Assembly: GCA_036346355.1 (NCBI GenBank)
Contig: CM070570.1
Coordinates: 47,817,592-47,881,591, forward strand
Length of the DNA: 64,000 nucleotides
Source: Rhipidocladum racemiflorum
Lineage: Eukaryota > Streptophyta > Magnoliopsida > Poales > Poaceae
Reading direction: 5' to 3'
Part shown: positions 1 through 10,810 of the stretch, piece by piece
How positions within the stretch are numbered: position 1 is the stretch's first letter
How the letters are laid out: every line of letters begins with the position of its first letter
The notes under the pieces: generated by a model
What the model was told of the DNA's origin: nothing
Database searches by the model: none
What the model saw: only the letters and a program-made list of their open reading frames with translations
Position numbers and translations under genes: made by a program

Positions 1-3000
1 TATTTGAATTTATTCCATTTTGAAATAATTAAAGAATTTAATTTTGCAAATAAAATTTTGTTGGAAATATTTTATTTGAGTCCAAAATGATCCAAAATAT
101 TTTCGAATTTTTCTCGAATTTTACGAGTCATTTGCTATTTTTAATGAATTAAATGAATTCTTGGGAATTATTTTAAATATTAAATCATTGGAAATCCAAC
201 TCGGGTCGAGTATCTTGTTCATCCGATCGAAGTCGGAACCAGTCGGACTCGAGTCCGACCGAGCGATTGACTCGATCAAACCAGCTCAAAACCCTAATCA
301 ATCCCAACCGTTGGATCAAGATCCAACGGCCGAGATCCGCCTGCACGGTTCGAGCCGTATCCGCCCGGATCCGATCGCGCGCAGGCGATCGTGGCCGTTG
401 ATCGTGCCACGTGGGCGGTGAGCGTCATTGTCTCCGCCGAGTCAAGCCGGACTCCGCGCCGCGCCCGCGTAGTGTAGAATTAGGTTTCCGTCTCGCACGA
501 ACGCCGAGGCTATTTAAAGCCCTGGTCACGCCCGAGGTTGCCCTCATCCTTGCACACCGTTCCCGAGCCATCTCGCCCGAGCCGCCCGTTTGCCGTGCAA
601 GCTCGCCGTAGTTGAGCGCCACTCCGCCGCGGTTTTTGCTCGATTCGCCGCCGTCCGTCGTCTTCCGCCGAGAAGGAGCCCAGATCCGGAATCCCGTGAC
701 GAGACGCACTGGCGAGGACTCATCTCGCCGAGCAACCCCAAACGCCATCGGGCTCGTCGTCGTTCTCGTCTCCGGTGGCTGCGGCACCGCTGTCGCCATC
801 ACCCTCGCGAAGCTCTGCGTGGACCGTCCGATCTTGATCGTGCGGTTGAGGTGAGTTCACGTGTTCCAAACCGGTTAGATCGGGACCGTTGGATCAAGAT
901 CCAACGGTTCACAATCGCCACGCGTCGTAGTAGTGATTATTATAGGATTAGATCCGGACCGTCCGATCTAGATCGAGCGGCCCACGATCATCGAGTAGAT
1001 TCAACGCGTTAACCCTGGATCTAATCGCGGCCGTTGAATTTCAAATCAACGGCGGGATTGCGCCACGTGTTGGGAAGCTCGACCGTCGCGGTCGGGCCGC
1101 CGCCCACGCGTGTGTGTGACGCCGACACGCGGCCCGCGTGTCGAGGGCCCGCAAGTCGATGGCTAATCCAGCCAAGCCGACGCGTCACCCATGACGTCTG
1201 ATGGGTCCCACATGTCGACCGTGGTGAGTCCCGCCGACGTCGGCGATGACGTCACCCGAGTGGGCCCACATGTCGGCGACACGTGAGTCGTGGGCCGAGT
1301 CCGCAGTAGAACCGCTGGCCGAGTTTGAGCCCATGAGCCATTGACGCCACCAGCCAATCAGGAGCCGACGCGTGTCACGCTGACGCAATAAAAGGATTTT
1401 CGAAAAAAAGAAAATGATTTATTAATTCGAAATATTGATTCAAATTTGGATTCAAACTTCAAACGCTTATAACTTTTGCGTTTCAACTCCGATTTGAGTG
1501 ATTCAAATTTCTAAATTTGTATAAAATTCAGATCTACTCAAATATGAATTTTATTTAATTTTTGGACTAAAGTTTTTCTCTGTAATATTATTTAATTGAT
1601 TATTTAAACTTTAATAAATCGTAACTTTTGCATTTTAACTCCGATTTGAACGATTCCAGTTCCTAAAAATCCAGAAAATTATGTTCTCTCTGTTTATGGA
1701 TTTTATTTGGAGTTTTGGGATGTTTTTGCCTATTGTTTATTTGTGTATTGCTATTTGCACGCTTTACGAGTAGACGTTGAAGTGCCGGAAGGATTCGAAG
1801 GAGAAGTATTGACTCAGGATCCAACTCAAGACCAAGAGCAAGTACTTTTCGAAGGCAAGTTGTGCTTTGACCATGTTGATCCTATTTCGAAACTTATTTT
1901 GATTTAAACTATTGCATGCTAGTTCAATTAGAAAGATACTTTGTTTAAACATGGGGGTTAGATAAGTACCAATTTGCTGTATGACACCTTGATTATTTAA
2001 GTATGTGCCATGACCCTTGTCACCCTAGTTGTGGATTACTAGTTGGACATTATTAAATTGCCAACATGGGTTATAGACCGTTGTAGTATACTGCTTAGAC
2101 CTGCTACGTGCTCATGACATGGTTTTGGACAATCAAATGTTAATATTGACTTAATGATATATTGAACCTGTTTTGGAAAAGTATCATGTGATGTTGATGG
2201 CACGTGGTGCATGGTAATCAACTGGGGTTTGATAAACGGTTTTCGACCGGGGCATGTGGCAAGAGTAATCAGGTGGGCCAGTTGTGGCATCGGGGATGTT
2301 GATTTGGTTCTTCGGGTAGTCTTGCCCTGGTCACCCTAAGGACTTAACCTTGCAAGCCTTTGAACTGGGTCTAACGTGCAACCACATGTCTGTAATGGGA
2401 CGGACCTAGTTGACTAAGTTGCTAATAACGTACCTGTGGGACCTCAGGAGGTCAACTACACCCTTTGTGTAAGTTGTGCGGGGAGCGCATCGGGCCGAGG
2501 CAGTACCCATCTAACGGTTGATTGGCCTAGACTTCGCCTTAGCGAAGGGAAGGGTTAGTGCGCAATAACCGGGGAGGACCACTTGTATTGTTAGAGGTTT
2601 CCGAAAGACTTTGTTACGGGAACTCGCCTTTGTGGTGTTTGACTGTATCTTGTGGGTAAAGTGCATAACCTCTGCAGAGTTTAGAATCTATTTAAATAGC
2701 CGAGTCCACGGTACTGGACAATGCTCGGGGATTACAGTCAAGGGTTAGACTTTCTGAAAATAACTTGGATTTGAAAGGTTGGTTTGGTTTAATAATGAAG
2801 ATGATGGAAATATGGGTTAGGATGGGGAAAAATGTTTATTAAACTTCTTGAAAAGTTATTTACGCTTTACTTATTTCTACTGCTTTCGAATCTACTTATA
2901 TTACTTTTCAAAAGTCACATCTGCAAATATACCTTGAGCTATTCCTTTGTACCAAGCCATGCATATAGTATATTAGCTTTGCATTACGTGCATGACTTCT

Positions 3001-3385
3001 TTGAGTACCAAGTACTCACCCTTGCCTCAACACAACACCAGTTGAAGAGGAGATTACGCCACTTCGGAGGAGGAATTCCAAGAGGATCCGTCTACTTAGG
3101 AAGCGAGCCCGGTCGATTGCCTGTGGTATCTTGGATGGCGCCACGAAGTTATTTGATTTTCCGCTGCTATTATCTCTCTTTTAATAAGCTTCGCCTTATG
3201 AGGCATATATTTGTAACTTGGCCATAAGGTCGAGTAACCACTTTGGTTATTTAGATAAAGTACTTTGATACTATCGAATGGTATGATTGTGATATTTACC
3301 AATGTTAAGACTGTGTGCACTAAGCGCGTTCTGGACTAGTGCTGAATACACAGAGGGTCGGATTTGCAAATTCGGGGTCCCGACG
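1..3385 (+). mobile_element. Ty3-type LTR, plus orientation, 5' end cut by window edge
   Basis: This matches the complete LTRs at 18842-22453 and 48507-52116 along its whole length. It ends in the family terminus GGGTCCCGAC plus G, where the other copies have A. By comparison about 225 bp are missing before position 1. It contains a TATA-like box (tatttaaa, 511), a GC-rich leader (about 540-850), a GTGAGT donor at 851, five 22-bp palindromes and the cryptic spliced ORF. It abuts the gag region of a minus-strand copy in opposite orientation, so it is probably a nested solo LTR. The upstream target duplication lies outside the window. Confidence 0.85.
1771..3099 (+). pseudogene. cryptic spliced LTR ORF, copy A (broken)
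   Basis: The first coding-like block (1771-1854) encodes the motif VDVEVPEG and ends at AG|GCAAGT, a strong GC-AG donor. The acceptor follows a hairpin (3003-3017), and the last exon begins at 3042. Relative to copies B, C and D this exon has lost one base near 3063, so the acidic frame is disrupted. The first block is intact. Function is unknown. Confidence 0.5.
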
Positions 3386-3389
3386 ATCC

Positions 3390-4374
3390 TCTGCTTTGTC
3401 TTCTTTGGACAAGCTGTTGGCAAAGTGTCTGGCTCGTTGCGATTGTAGCGGCGTCTCACTTGTTCCTTCTTGTTGCCTGGAGTAGTGTTTCTAGCGGGTG
3501 AAGTGCAGTAGTTACGGTTGTGGTCTTGAGTCGGGACGGTGTCCTTGTTGCATTACGTGGTTGGAATCGAAGAATTGATTTGGTGCAACTCTCGGTATTG
3601 CGTTCCTGGAGTGATCCTTCTTTGTTGCATCTGCGCTTCTGTTCTCATCCAGTTCCTTGCGCTTGTCCTCAAGAATAAGTGCCTTATTCACCACTCTTGG
3701 AAATCTGGAAAGGTGTGGGTGATCAACCCTACTTGCAATCTGAGTTAAGTCCCTTCATAAAGCGAGGTATGCGGATTTATCTGTCGCTACATCCTCAGTG
3801 CGTAGCGTGCTAGCCGAGTGAACTTGTTCGGGTAGTCGACCCTTTGGTTGATTTCCTTGCTTGGTGCTCTGAACTCCTCCTTCTTAAGGTCCATGATTCC
3901 TTCAGGCACGTGATCTTGTCGAATGCATTTGTGAACTCTTCCCAAGTGATATCTTGAGGGTTCTCTTGCGTGGCACGAAGTTCTCCCACCATTCTGGCTG
4001 TCCCTTCCACCGATGAGAAGCGTAGAGTACCTTCTCATTTCCTATGCATTGAGCTATGTGTAGCTTCCTCTCGATTGACCTTAACCAATCGTCGGCCTCC
4101 AATGGATTGGCATTCCCGAGAGAAAGTGGGTGGGTGAGTCCTCATGAACTCGGCAGTCTTGTATTACGGCGTGGTCCCTGATTAACTTGATTAGCGGTGG
4201 CCTGGCGGTGACGTGTTGCATTTGTTGCATCATAGCATGCATCAATCGAGTGCAGGCAGCAAGAAAAGCTCCGAAATTCTGCACATCCGGTGGCGGTCTT
4301 TGGTGCTCCATCATTGGGGTTTTCTGGGCGAGAACCACTCCCATTGCTTCCAAAGTTTCCACGGTGTTCACCAT
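3390..4374 (-). pseudogene. Ty3-type gag, frameshifted
   Basis: Read on the minus strand, successive frames give a plant Ty3 Gag. An N-terminal Gln/Met-rich part starts at about 4374. The capsid core follows, with ADDWLRSIERKL and WWENF (about 4102-3900). A FTRLARYA stretch lies at about 3830, and MVNKALILEDKRKEL at about 3694-3650. A basic tail follows towards 3400. Several frameshifts and stops separate these pieces, so no intact Gag is made. Protease, reverse transcriptase, RNase H and integrase are absent because the reading frame runs into the oppositely oriented LTR at 3385. The style of the core resembles the chromovirus Tekay/RIRE3-like group, which is an inference from memory of the family. 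Confidence 0.75.
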
Positions 4375-4639
4375 CTGCCGATTTGCTCTAGGTTTAGAGA
4401 TGAGAGGGAAACAAGAATAGACAAGTAATATGGAACTTATGCGGGGCGAAAGGTGTAACTTTAAGGTCCAACTTTATTATTAATAACTTGGTATGGTCGC
4501 TTACAATGCCTAAGGGCCTTGCAACACATCTTGCACACTCAAAGAAACAATGAAAATCCAAATCGAACTAACTCTGGAGTCTAACGCCTAAAGGGTGACT
4601 CTTTATTCTATGACGCGACTCGGCGAAGGAGTCTCACTA

Positions 4640-5370
4640 TAGAACCTATGCTCAATCATCGAAAACCTCCACGGCCTGGTGCGGGTCTTTGTGGCATGGG
4701 CGTAAACTTGATCGCCATGTCCAAATGATCGTGTCATCTCGTGGTAGTCGAAGAAGCGATGTCCTCATCGAGATCGACTCCTCTGGATCTGGCTCGTGTA
4801 GCTCAAATCTTGGCTCTGGAGTGCGTCCGTACAAAGTCATCTCCAACTCGTCAATCCTTCGCAGAAGGTGTGCCACATACTCTTGAGCTTCCCGCCATCT
4901 GTTCTTCTCTGTCGTGATATCTTTGCGGGCCTTTTGTAGCTCCTTGCTTGTATTATCTAGTACATCCTCCTAGGCGACAACAATTCGTGCCAACTGTGTA
5001 ACCGTGGCATCCTCATCCTGAATTGCCTTCGGGTCAAGAAGGTTATCGCTGCGCGGATGATAACGGAACACCGTGCTCTCCAATTCTCTGGCGTAGATAC
5101 GGGTAATGTGCCGCATTGCTCGTCGTGATACTTCTTGGATACCCATCTGCATTGTAGATCTCCTGGCGGTCACGGTGTATCGAGCGATTGCAGGCCCTTC
5201 TTCCAAGCGGGTACCTCAATCTTCACGTCACAAGCCTTGATCAATCCCGCTTGTCTGATCACTTCTACTTGGTATTGGGGCTTCTCAAAATCTCCGAGAA
5301 TTTGTAGCATATGCCAAAGTTCCGCGGCGTGACCAACTCCCAGATCAACGTAGTTGAACTCTTCCTCCAT
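4640..5370 (-). pseudogene. extra ORF between PBS and gag, broken
   Basis: Between the primer-binding site and gag there is about 730 bp of coding-like minus-strand sequence. It starts with MEEEFNYVDLGVG and continues, with frame changes, through a region with HITRIYARELE to a segment with LLRRIDELEMTLYG that is probably coiled coil. It has no Gag motifs. Additional ORFs before gag are known in some plant Ty3 elements. I cannot name this one. The frame breaks near 5170 and 4970. Confidence 0.5.
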
Positions 5371-5575
5371 CTGTCACAAGAGTGCTTTACGTAAGAACTC
5401 GGAATTTTTAAATTGTTGACAAGGTAAGGGAAAATTTCAGCAAGAGACAAGAAAAGAGAGAAGGGGATAAGTCGAGATGTCATTTCTTGTCTTCACAAAT
5501 TTTTAGCTTTTTAGAAAATAGGTTTTATCCTCACTACGACCATTTTAGCTAGGGTTGAGCCTACAGTCAAGTATG

Positions 5576-5587
5576 GCTCTGATACCA
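5576..5587 (-). other. primer-binding site, initiator Met tRNA
   Basis: The minus strand reads TGGTATCAGAGC, the usual plant PBS complementary to the 3' end of initiator-methionine tRNA. It sits four bases after the LTR end at 5592. This fixes the LTR at 5592-9072 as the 5' LTR of a minus-strand element. Confidence 0.92.
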
Positions 5588-5591
5588 CCTC

Positions 5592-8500
5592 TGTCGGGAC
5601 CCCGAATTTGCAAATCCGGACCCTCTGTGTATTCAGCACTAGTCCAGGAACGCGCTAGTGCACACAGTCTTAACATCGGTAAATATCACAATCATACCAC
5701 TCGATACCAATAAAGTACTTTATTTAAATAGTCAAACTGGTTACTTGACCTTATGGTCAAATTACAAATATATGCCTCGCAAGGCGAAACTTATTCAGAG
5801 AAAAATAATAGCAGCGGAAAATCAAATAACTTCGTGGCGCCATCCAGTATACCATAGGCAACTGACTGGGCTCGCTTCCCTAAGTAGACGGATCCTCTTG
5901 GAGCTCCTCCTCCAAAGCTTGTGCAATCTCCTCTTCAACTGGTGTTGTATTGTGGCAAGGGTGAGTACTTGGTACTCAGCAAGTCATGCACAGAATGCAG
6001 GCTAATATACTACATGCATGGCTTGGTACAAAGGAATAGCTCAAGGTATATTTGCGAAACTTGACATTTGACAAGTAGCATAAGTAGATTCGAAAGCAGT
6101 AGAAGCAAGTATAGCATAGATAACTTTTCAAGGAATTTAATAAACAACTTTCCCATCCTAATCCATATTCCTATCACCATCATTATTAATCCAACCCAAC
6201 CTTTCAAATCCAAGTTAGTTTTAAGAAAATCTAACCCTTGACTGTAATTCCCGAGCGATGTCCAATACCGCGGACACGGCTATTCGAATAGATTCTAAAC
6301 TCTGCAGAGGTTATGCACTTTACCCACAAGATACTGATCAAACACCACAAAGGCGAAGTTCAGTAACAAAGTCTTTGGAAACCTCTAACAATACAAGTGG
6401 TCCTCCCCGGTTATTGCGCACTAACCCTTCCCTTAGCTAAGGCGAAGTCTAGGCCAATCAACCGTTAGATGGGTACCTGGCCTCACCCAGACGCCTCCCC
6501 GCACAACTTACACAAAGGGTGTAGTTGACCTCCCCGAGGTCCCACAGTAATGCACGTTATTAGCAACTTAGTCAACTAGGTCCGTCCCATTCTGAGACAT
6601 GTGGTTGCACGTTAGACCCAGTTCAAAGGCTTGCAAGGTTAAGTCCTTAGGGTGACCAGGGCAAGACTACAGAAGAACCAAATCAACATCCCCAATACCA
6701 CAATGGCCCACCTGATTACTCTTGCCACATGCCCTGGTCGAAATCGTTTATCAAACCCCGCTTGATTACCATGCACCACGTGCCATCAACATCACATGAT
6801 ACCTTTCCAAAACAGGTTCAATATATCATTAAGTCAATATTAACATTTGATTGTCCAAAATCATGTCATGAGCACGAAAGTGAGTCTAAGCAAAGATACT
6901 ACAACGTTCTAAACCCATGTTGGCAATTTAATAATGTCCAACTAGTAATCCACAACTAGGGTGACAAAGGGTCATGGCACATACTTAAGTAATCAAGGTG
7001 TCATACAAAGAAATTGGTATTTATCTAACCCCATGTTTAAACAAAGTATCTTTCTAATTGAACTAGCATGCAATAGTTTAAATCAAAATAGATTTGAAAT
7101 AGGATCAACATGGTCAAAGCACAACTTGCCTTCAAAAAGTACTTGTTCTTGGTCTTGAGTTGGATCTGAGTCAATACTTCTCCTTCGAATCCTTAGGCAC
7201 TTCAACGTCTACTCGTAAAGCGTGCAAATAGCAAATACACGAATAAACAATAGGCAAAAAGTGTCCAAACATCCAAATAAAATCCATAAATAGAGAGAAC
7301 ATAATTTTATGAGTTTTTAGAAACTGGAATCGTCAAATTTGGAGTTAAAACGCAAAAGTTATGATTATTTAAAGTTTAAATAATCAATTAAATAATTTTG
7401 CAGAGAAAAACTTTAGTCCAAAAATTAAATAAAATTCATATTTAGGTAGATCTCATTTTTATACAAATTTAGAAATTTGAATCACTCAAATCGGAGTTGA
7501 AACGCAAAAGTTATAAGCGTTTGAAGTTTGAAACAAAATCTGAAATCATTATTTCGAATTAATAAATCATTTTCTTTTTTCGGAAATTAATTATTGCGTC
7601 AGCCTGGACACGTGGCAGCCTCTGATTGGTTGGCTGACGTCAGCCGGTCCATGGACTCGGTCCACGCTTGGCTCGGGTCTACCGTGGACTCGGTCCACGA
7701 CTCCACGTGTCGCTGACATGTGGGCCCCACCTGCCAGCGCTGGGTCTCACGCACGCGTGACTGCGGCTGACACGTGGGCCCTCTGACACGCGGGTCCCGC
7801 TGCGGTCGAGACACGCCCCACGCTGCGTGGGCGCGGCTAAGCACACGTGGCACAATCTCGGCCGTTGATTTGAAAATCAACGGTCCCAGATTGGATCCAT
7901 GCTTCACGCGTTTGGGGTGAACGCAGTTAATCTAAGCCGTTGGATCTTGATCCAACGGTTGGAAACGATCCTAACCCGTAACGTTATCCACAGTACGGGC
8001 GACGTGGCCGATCGTGGGCCGTTGGATCTTGATCCAACGGTCCGCATCTAACTGGTTTCTAGGGTTTGGGGGAGAACGTGGGCTCACCGTGATGGTCGGA
8101 TCTTGATCCAACGGTCGTGCGAGCTCGGGGGTGGCGATGGCAACGCGGCGGCGCGGGCTCACCGGACGCGGGGACGGTGACCAAGCCGACGGCGCTGCGG
8201 GACTTCTCCGGCGAGATGAGTCCTCCCTTCGGGTGCGTCTCGTCGCGGGGATTCCGGATCTGGGCTCCTTCTCGGCGGAAGACGACGGACGGCGGCGGAA
8301 TCGGCGTTAAACCGCTGCGCAACAGGATTCCAACTCCGGCGAGCTCGTACGGGCAAACGGCGACGGCTCAGGCGAGATGGCTTGGGGCACGGGTGCGCAC
8401 GGACGAGGGCAACCTCGGGCGATGTCTCACGCATTAAATACCCTCGGGATGCGCGCACAAACCGGAACCCTAGCGGGACACGGCGGCAACGCGGCGGAGG

Positions 8501-9072
8501 AGTCCGGCTCGGACTCGGCGGGGACGACGACAGACAGCCGTCCACGTGGCGCGATCAACGGCCACGATCGCACGGGCGCGATCGGGTCCGGTCCAGACAC
8601 GGCTTGGGTCGGGGCGATCCAATCCGGACCGTTGGATCCCGATCCAACGGTCAGGATCGATTGGGGTTAAGAACGGGTTTGGTTGAGTCAACTGGCTCGG
8701 GTCGGGTTCGGGTCGGACTCGAACTCGAGTCTGACTCGGGCTCGGTCGGATGAACAGTACAAACCCACTCGCATTTTCCAGCGATTTAATAATTAAAATA
8801 ATTCCCAGTAATTCATTTAATTCATTAAAAATAGCAAAATACTCAGAAAAATTCCAGAAAAATTCTGGAAAATATTTTAGGGTATTTGGGACTCAAATAA
8901 AATATTTCCAACAAAATTTTATTTGCAAAATTAAATTCTTTAATTATTTCAAAATGGAATAAATTCAAATAAATTCCAAATAAATCCAAATAAATTCCAG
9001 AAAATTCCAAAAATTTACCAAAGTGCCAAATCACACATGAATTTAAGAAAAGCAAAATTTTGGGGTGTTACA
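5592..9072 (-). mobile_element. Ty3-type 5' LTR, minus orientation (3481 bp)
   Basis: Read on the minus strand it begins TGTAACACCCC at 9072 and ends GGTCCCGACA at 5592, followed by the PBS. It aligns along its length with the other three copies. It contains a TATA-like box (8431-8440), a leader with a GTGAG donor near 8087, palindromes at 7862, 7937, 8019, 8093 and 8629, the cryptic ORF and a conserved block at 6279-6336. The flank CAAGT (9073-9077) should be one half of the target duplication; the other half lies outside the window. Confidence 0.9.
5880..7213 (-). pseudogene. cryptic spliced LTR ORF, copy B (first block broken)
   Basis: On the minus strand the first block (about 7213-7130) has two single-base deletions relative to copies A, C and D, but keeps the AG|GCAAGT donor. 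The final exon begins at 5938 after a hairpin (5963-5977). It stays open for 18 complete codons to a stop at 5882-5880, exactly as in copies C and D. Confidence 0.5.
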
Positions 9073-9440
9073 CAAGTCTTGCTGAGTACGAAAGTACTGA
9101 ACCTTATTTGTTGTTAATATTCAATGGATGACGAAGCCAAAGTCCCCAACGATTCTTATTTCACCACGGGTTCTAGAGATCATGATGATGAGCTTTTCTA
9201 GAGTTTACTCCTTGTCAGTTGCCTGTGAAAATCTTTGGGCCTAGGCATATTGTTAAGCATTTGTATCTTTCGCTGCACTTTATTTGGCATGTTGGCCTTA
9301 TTGTATGAAAATTAATTCTGTTAATACATTTAAGACTCTGTGTATGGATGTAATAACAATGTTCTAAGTCACTGATCATGAGACTATTACATAATGCACA
9401 TAGATCCCTTCTTGATATTCCAAGCTAAAAGAGAGGATTC
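9073..9440 (+). repeat. remnant of another LTR, 3' part
   Basis: Just outside LTR B the plus strand carries the hairpin signature GAGTACGAAAGTACT (9084-9098). An open acidic stretch (DDEAK...DHDDELF then stop, about 9128-9199) and an LTR-like 3' tail follow. The order resembles the end of the other LTRs, so the minus-strand element probably inserted into an older LTR. No terminus is recognised. Confidence 0.4.
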
Positions 9441-9968
9441 CCATAGGTGACAAGATGATGGGTGCGGCCATGGACGGCACTACCATGGATGCAGAGGTGA
9501 GACCACCTCCTGATTTCTCACTATTTTGTCACTACAGTGTATTGAAACCACCATATTCTTATTGTCTCCAACAACGGGCCCCACAAACCACATCCTTGAG
9601 GGATGTTGTGATATAACAGTGCTTCAATTGTTTTTCAACATCTTATTACTCTTGGCCAAGTCAGTAATTGCAGAAATGAAAGACTACCCTCTCTTTCTAT
9701 TGTTTTTCAACATCTTACTACTCTTGGCCAAGTCAGTAATTGCAGAAATGAAAGACTACCCTCTCTTTCTCCTTGCTCTCCCTCTTCCATCTAGGATTTT
9801 GTCAATGTGGTGGAGCCATGGAGCTAATCGGTAGCTGAGTTGGCACCGTTGTACATGCTTCGATACTGCTGCCTCCTGTGACGGTTTTAAGCATCAAGGG
9901 CATGCAATGTTAGCACCGCATGCTTGTTCATACTCGAGCTTGTCTACCTCCACATCATTGACCTCTCA
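9441..9968. repeat. unassigned stretch with 72-bp tandem duplication
   Basis: No gene is recognised. A 72-bp unit (9627-9698) is repeated directly at 9699-9770 with one or two differences. The length is a multiple of three, so a weak open frame continues through both copies. Confidence 0.6.
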
Positions 9969-10131
9969 TACAATGAATTTTTTAAACTAATATTTAATAA
10001 ATAAAAAAATACATAAATAATATGCCGATTTAAAACATAACATAAATACCCATTTGAAATGGCAACAGAGAGTCCTCGTCAAATGGTCGGACTTTCTATC
10101 ACCATTCCAAATAACGACACAGAGTTTTTTA
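9969..10131 (+). repeat. left terminal inverted repeat of the MULE
   Basis: This AT-rich end is followed by ATGGCAACAGAGAG and AATAACGACACAGAG motifs. It matches the inverted right end with scattered mismatches and small indels. Confidence 0.65.
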
Positions 10132-10170
10132 TGCATCAGCTGCGCGGCCAGATCGCTCATCTGGCAGCGG

Positions 10171-10810
10171 CCATGAAGAAAGAAAGAGAGGGGAAGAGAA
10201 AGAAAGGAGAGGGGAGAGGAGAAAGAGGAGGGGGAGGAGGGAATAAGAGGAAGAAGGGAGAGGAGGAGGGGAAGAAGAGGGACAGGAGGAGAAGAGGAAG
10301 AAAAGGAAGGGCAGGAGGAGGAGGAAGAGGAAGAAGAAGAGGGGGAGAGGGAGGAGGAAGAAAGGTCATGGTTTTGCAGGTAATTTTTTTGTTTATTTGA
10401 ATTAAAACTTAAAATATGATTTAGTGAACAGATTAATTAGGTTGTAAGTAATTAGCTATATAGAGTAGTAATGGTTATTTAGATAAATGACTTAGCGACC
10501 AGATTAATTAGGTTTGTAAGTAATTAGTTGTGTAGAGTAACAAGGTGTGAGAAGAGGAAGAAAAGGAAGGGCAAGAGGAGGAAGAGGAAGAAGAAGAGGG
10601 GGAGGGGGAGGAGGAAGAAAGGTCATGGTTTTGCAGGTAATTTTTTTGTTTATTTGAATTAAAACTTAAAATATGATTTAGTGAACAGATTAATTAGGTT
10701 GTAAGTAATTAGCTATATAGAGTAGTAATGGTTATTTAGATAAATAACTTAGCGACCAGATTAATTAGGTTTGTAAGTAATTAGTTGTGTAGAGTAACAA
10801 GGTGTGACAC
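10171..10810 (+). repeat. purine-rich tract and 260-bp tandem duplication
   Basis: 10171-10373 is almost pure G/A on the plus strand and encodes only low-complexity Arg/Lys/Gly. A segment starting gaagaggaagaaaa at 10291 is repeated from 10551, an offset of 260 bp. Each copy holds purine sequence followed by two ~70-bp array units. The first copy ends with the same five bases (tgtga) that begin the adjacent LTR at 10803. Confidence 0.8.

Noticed and set aside
425..1012. Long GC-rich open frames in the LTR leader (also at 8117-8753, 19173-19765, 49147-49480)
   Set aside because: The corresponding segments in the four LTRs do not keep one reading frame, and their similarity is at DNA level with indels that are not multiples of three. 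High GC explains open frames on both strands.
10157..10400. Low-complexity Arg/Lys/Gly or Pro/Leu protein from the purine tract
   Set aside because: Pure GA repeats give open frames in several phases; no conserved residues and no start context.
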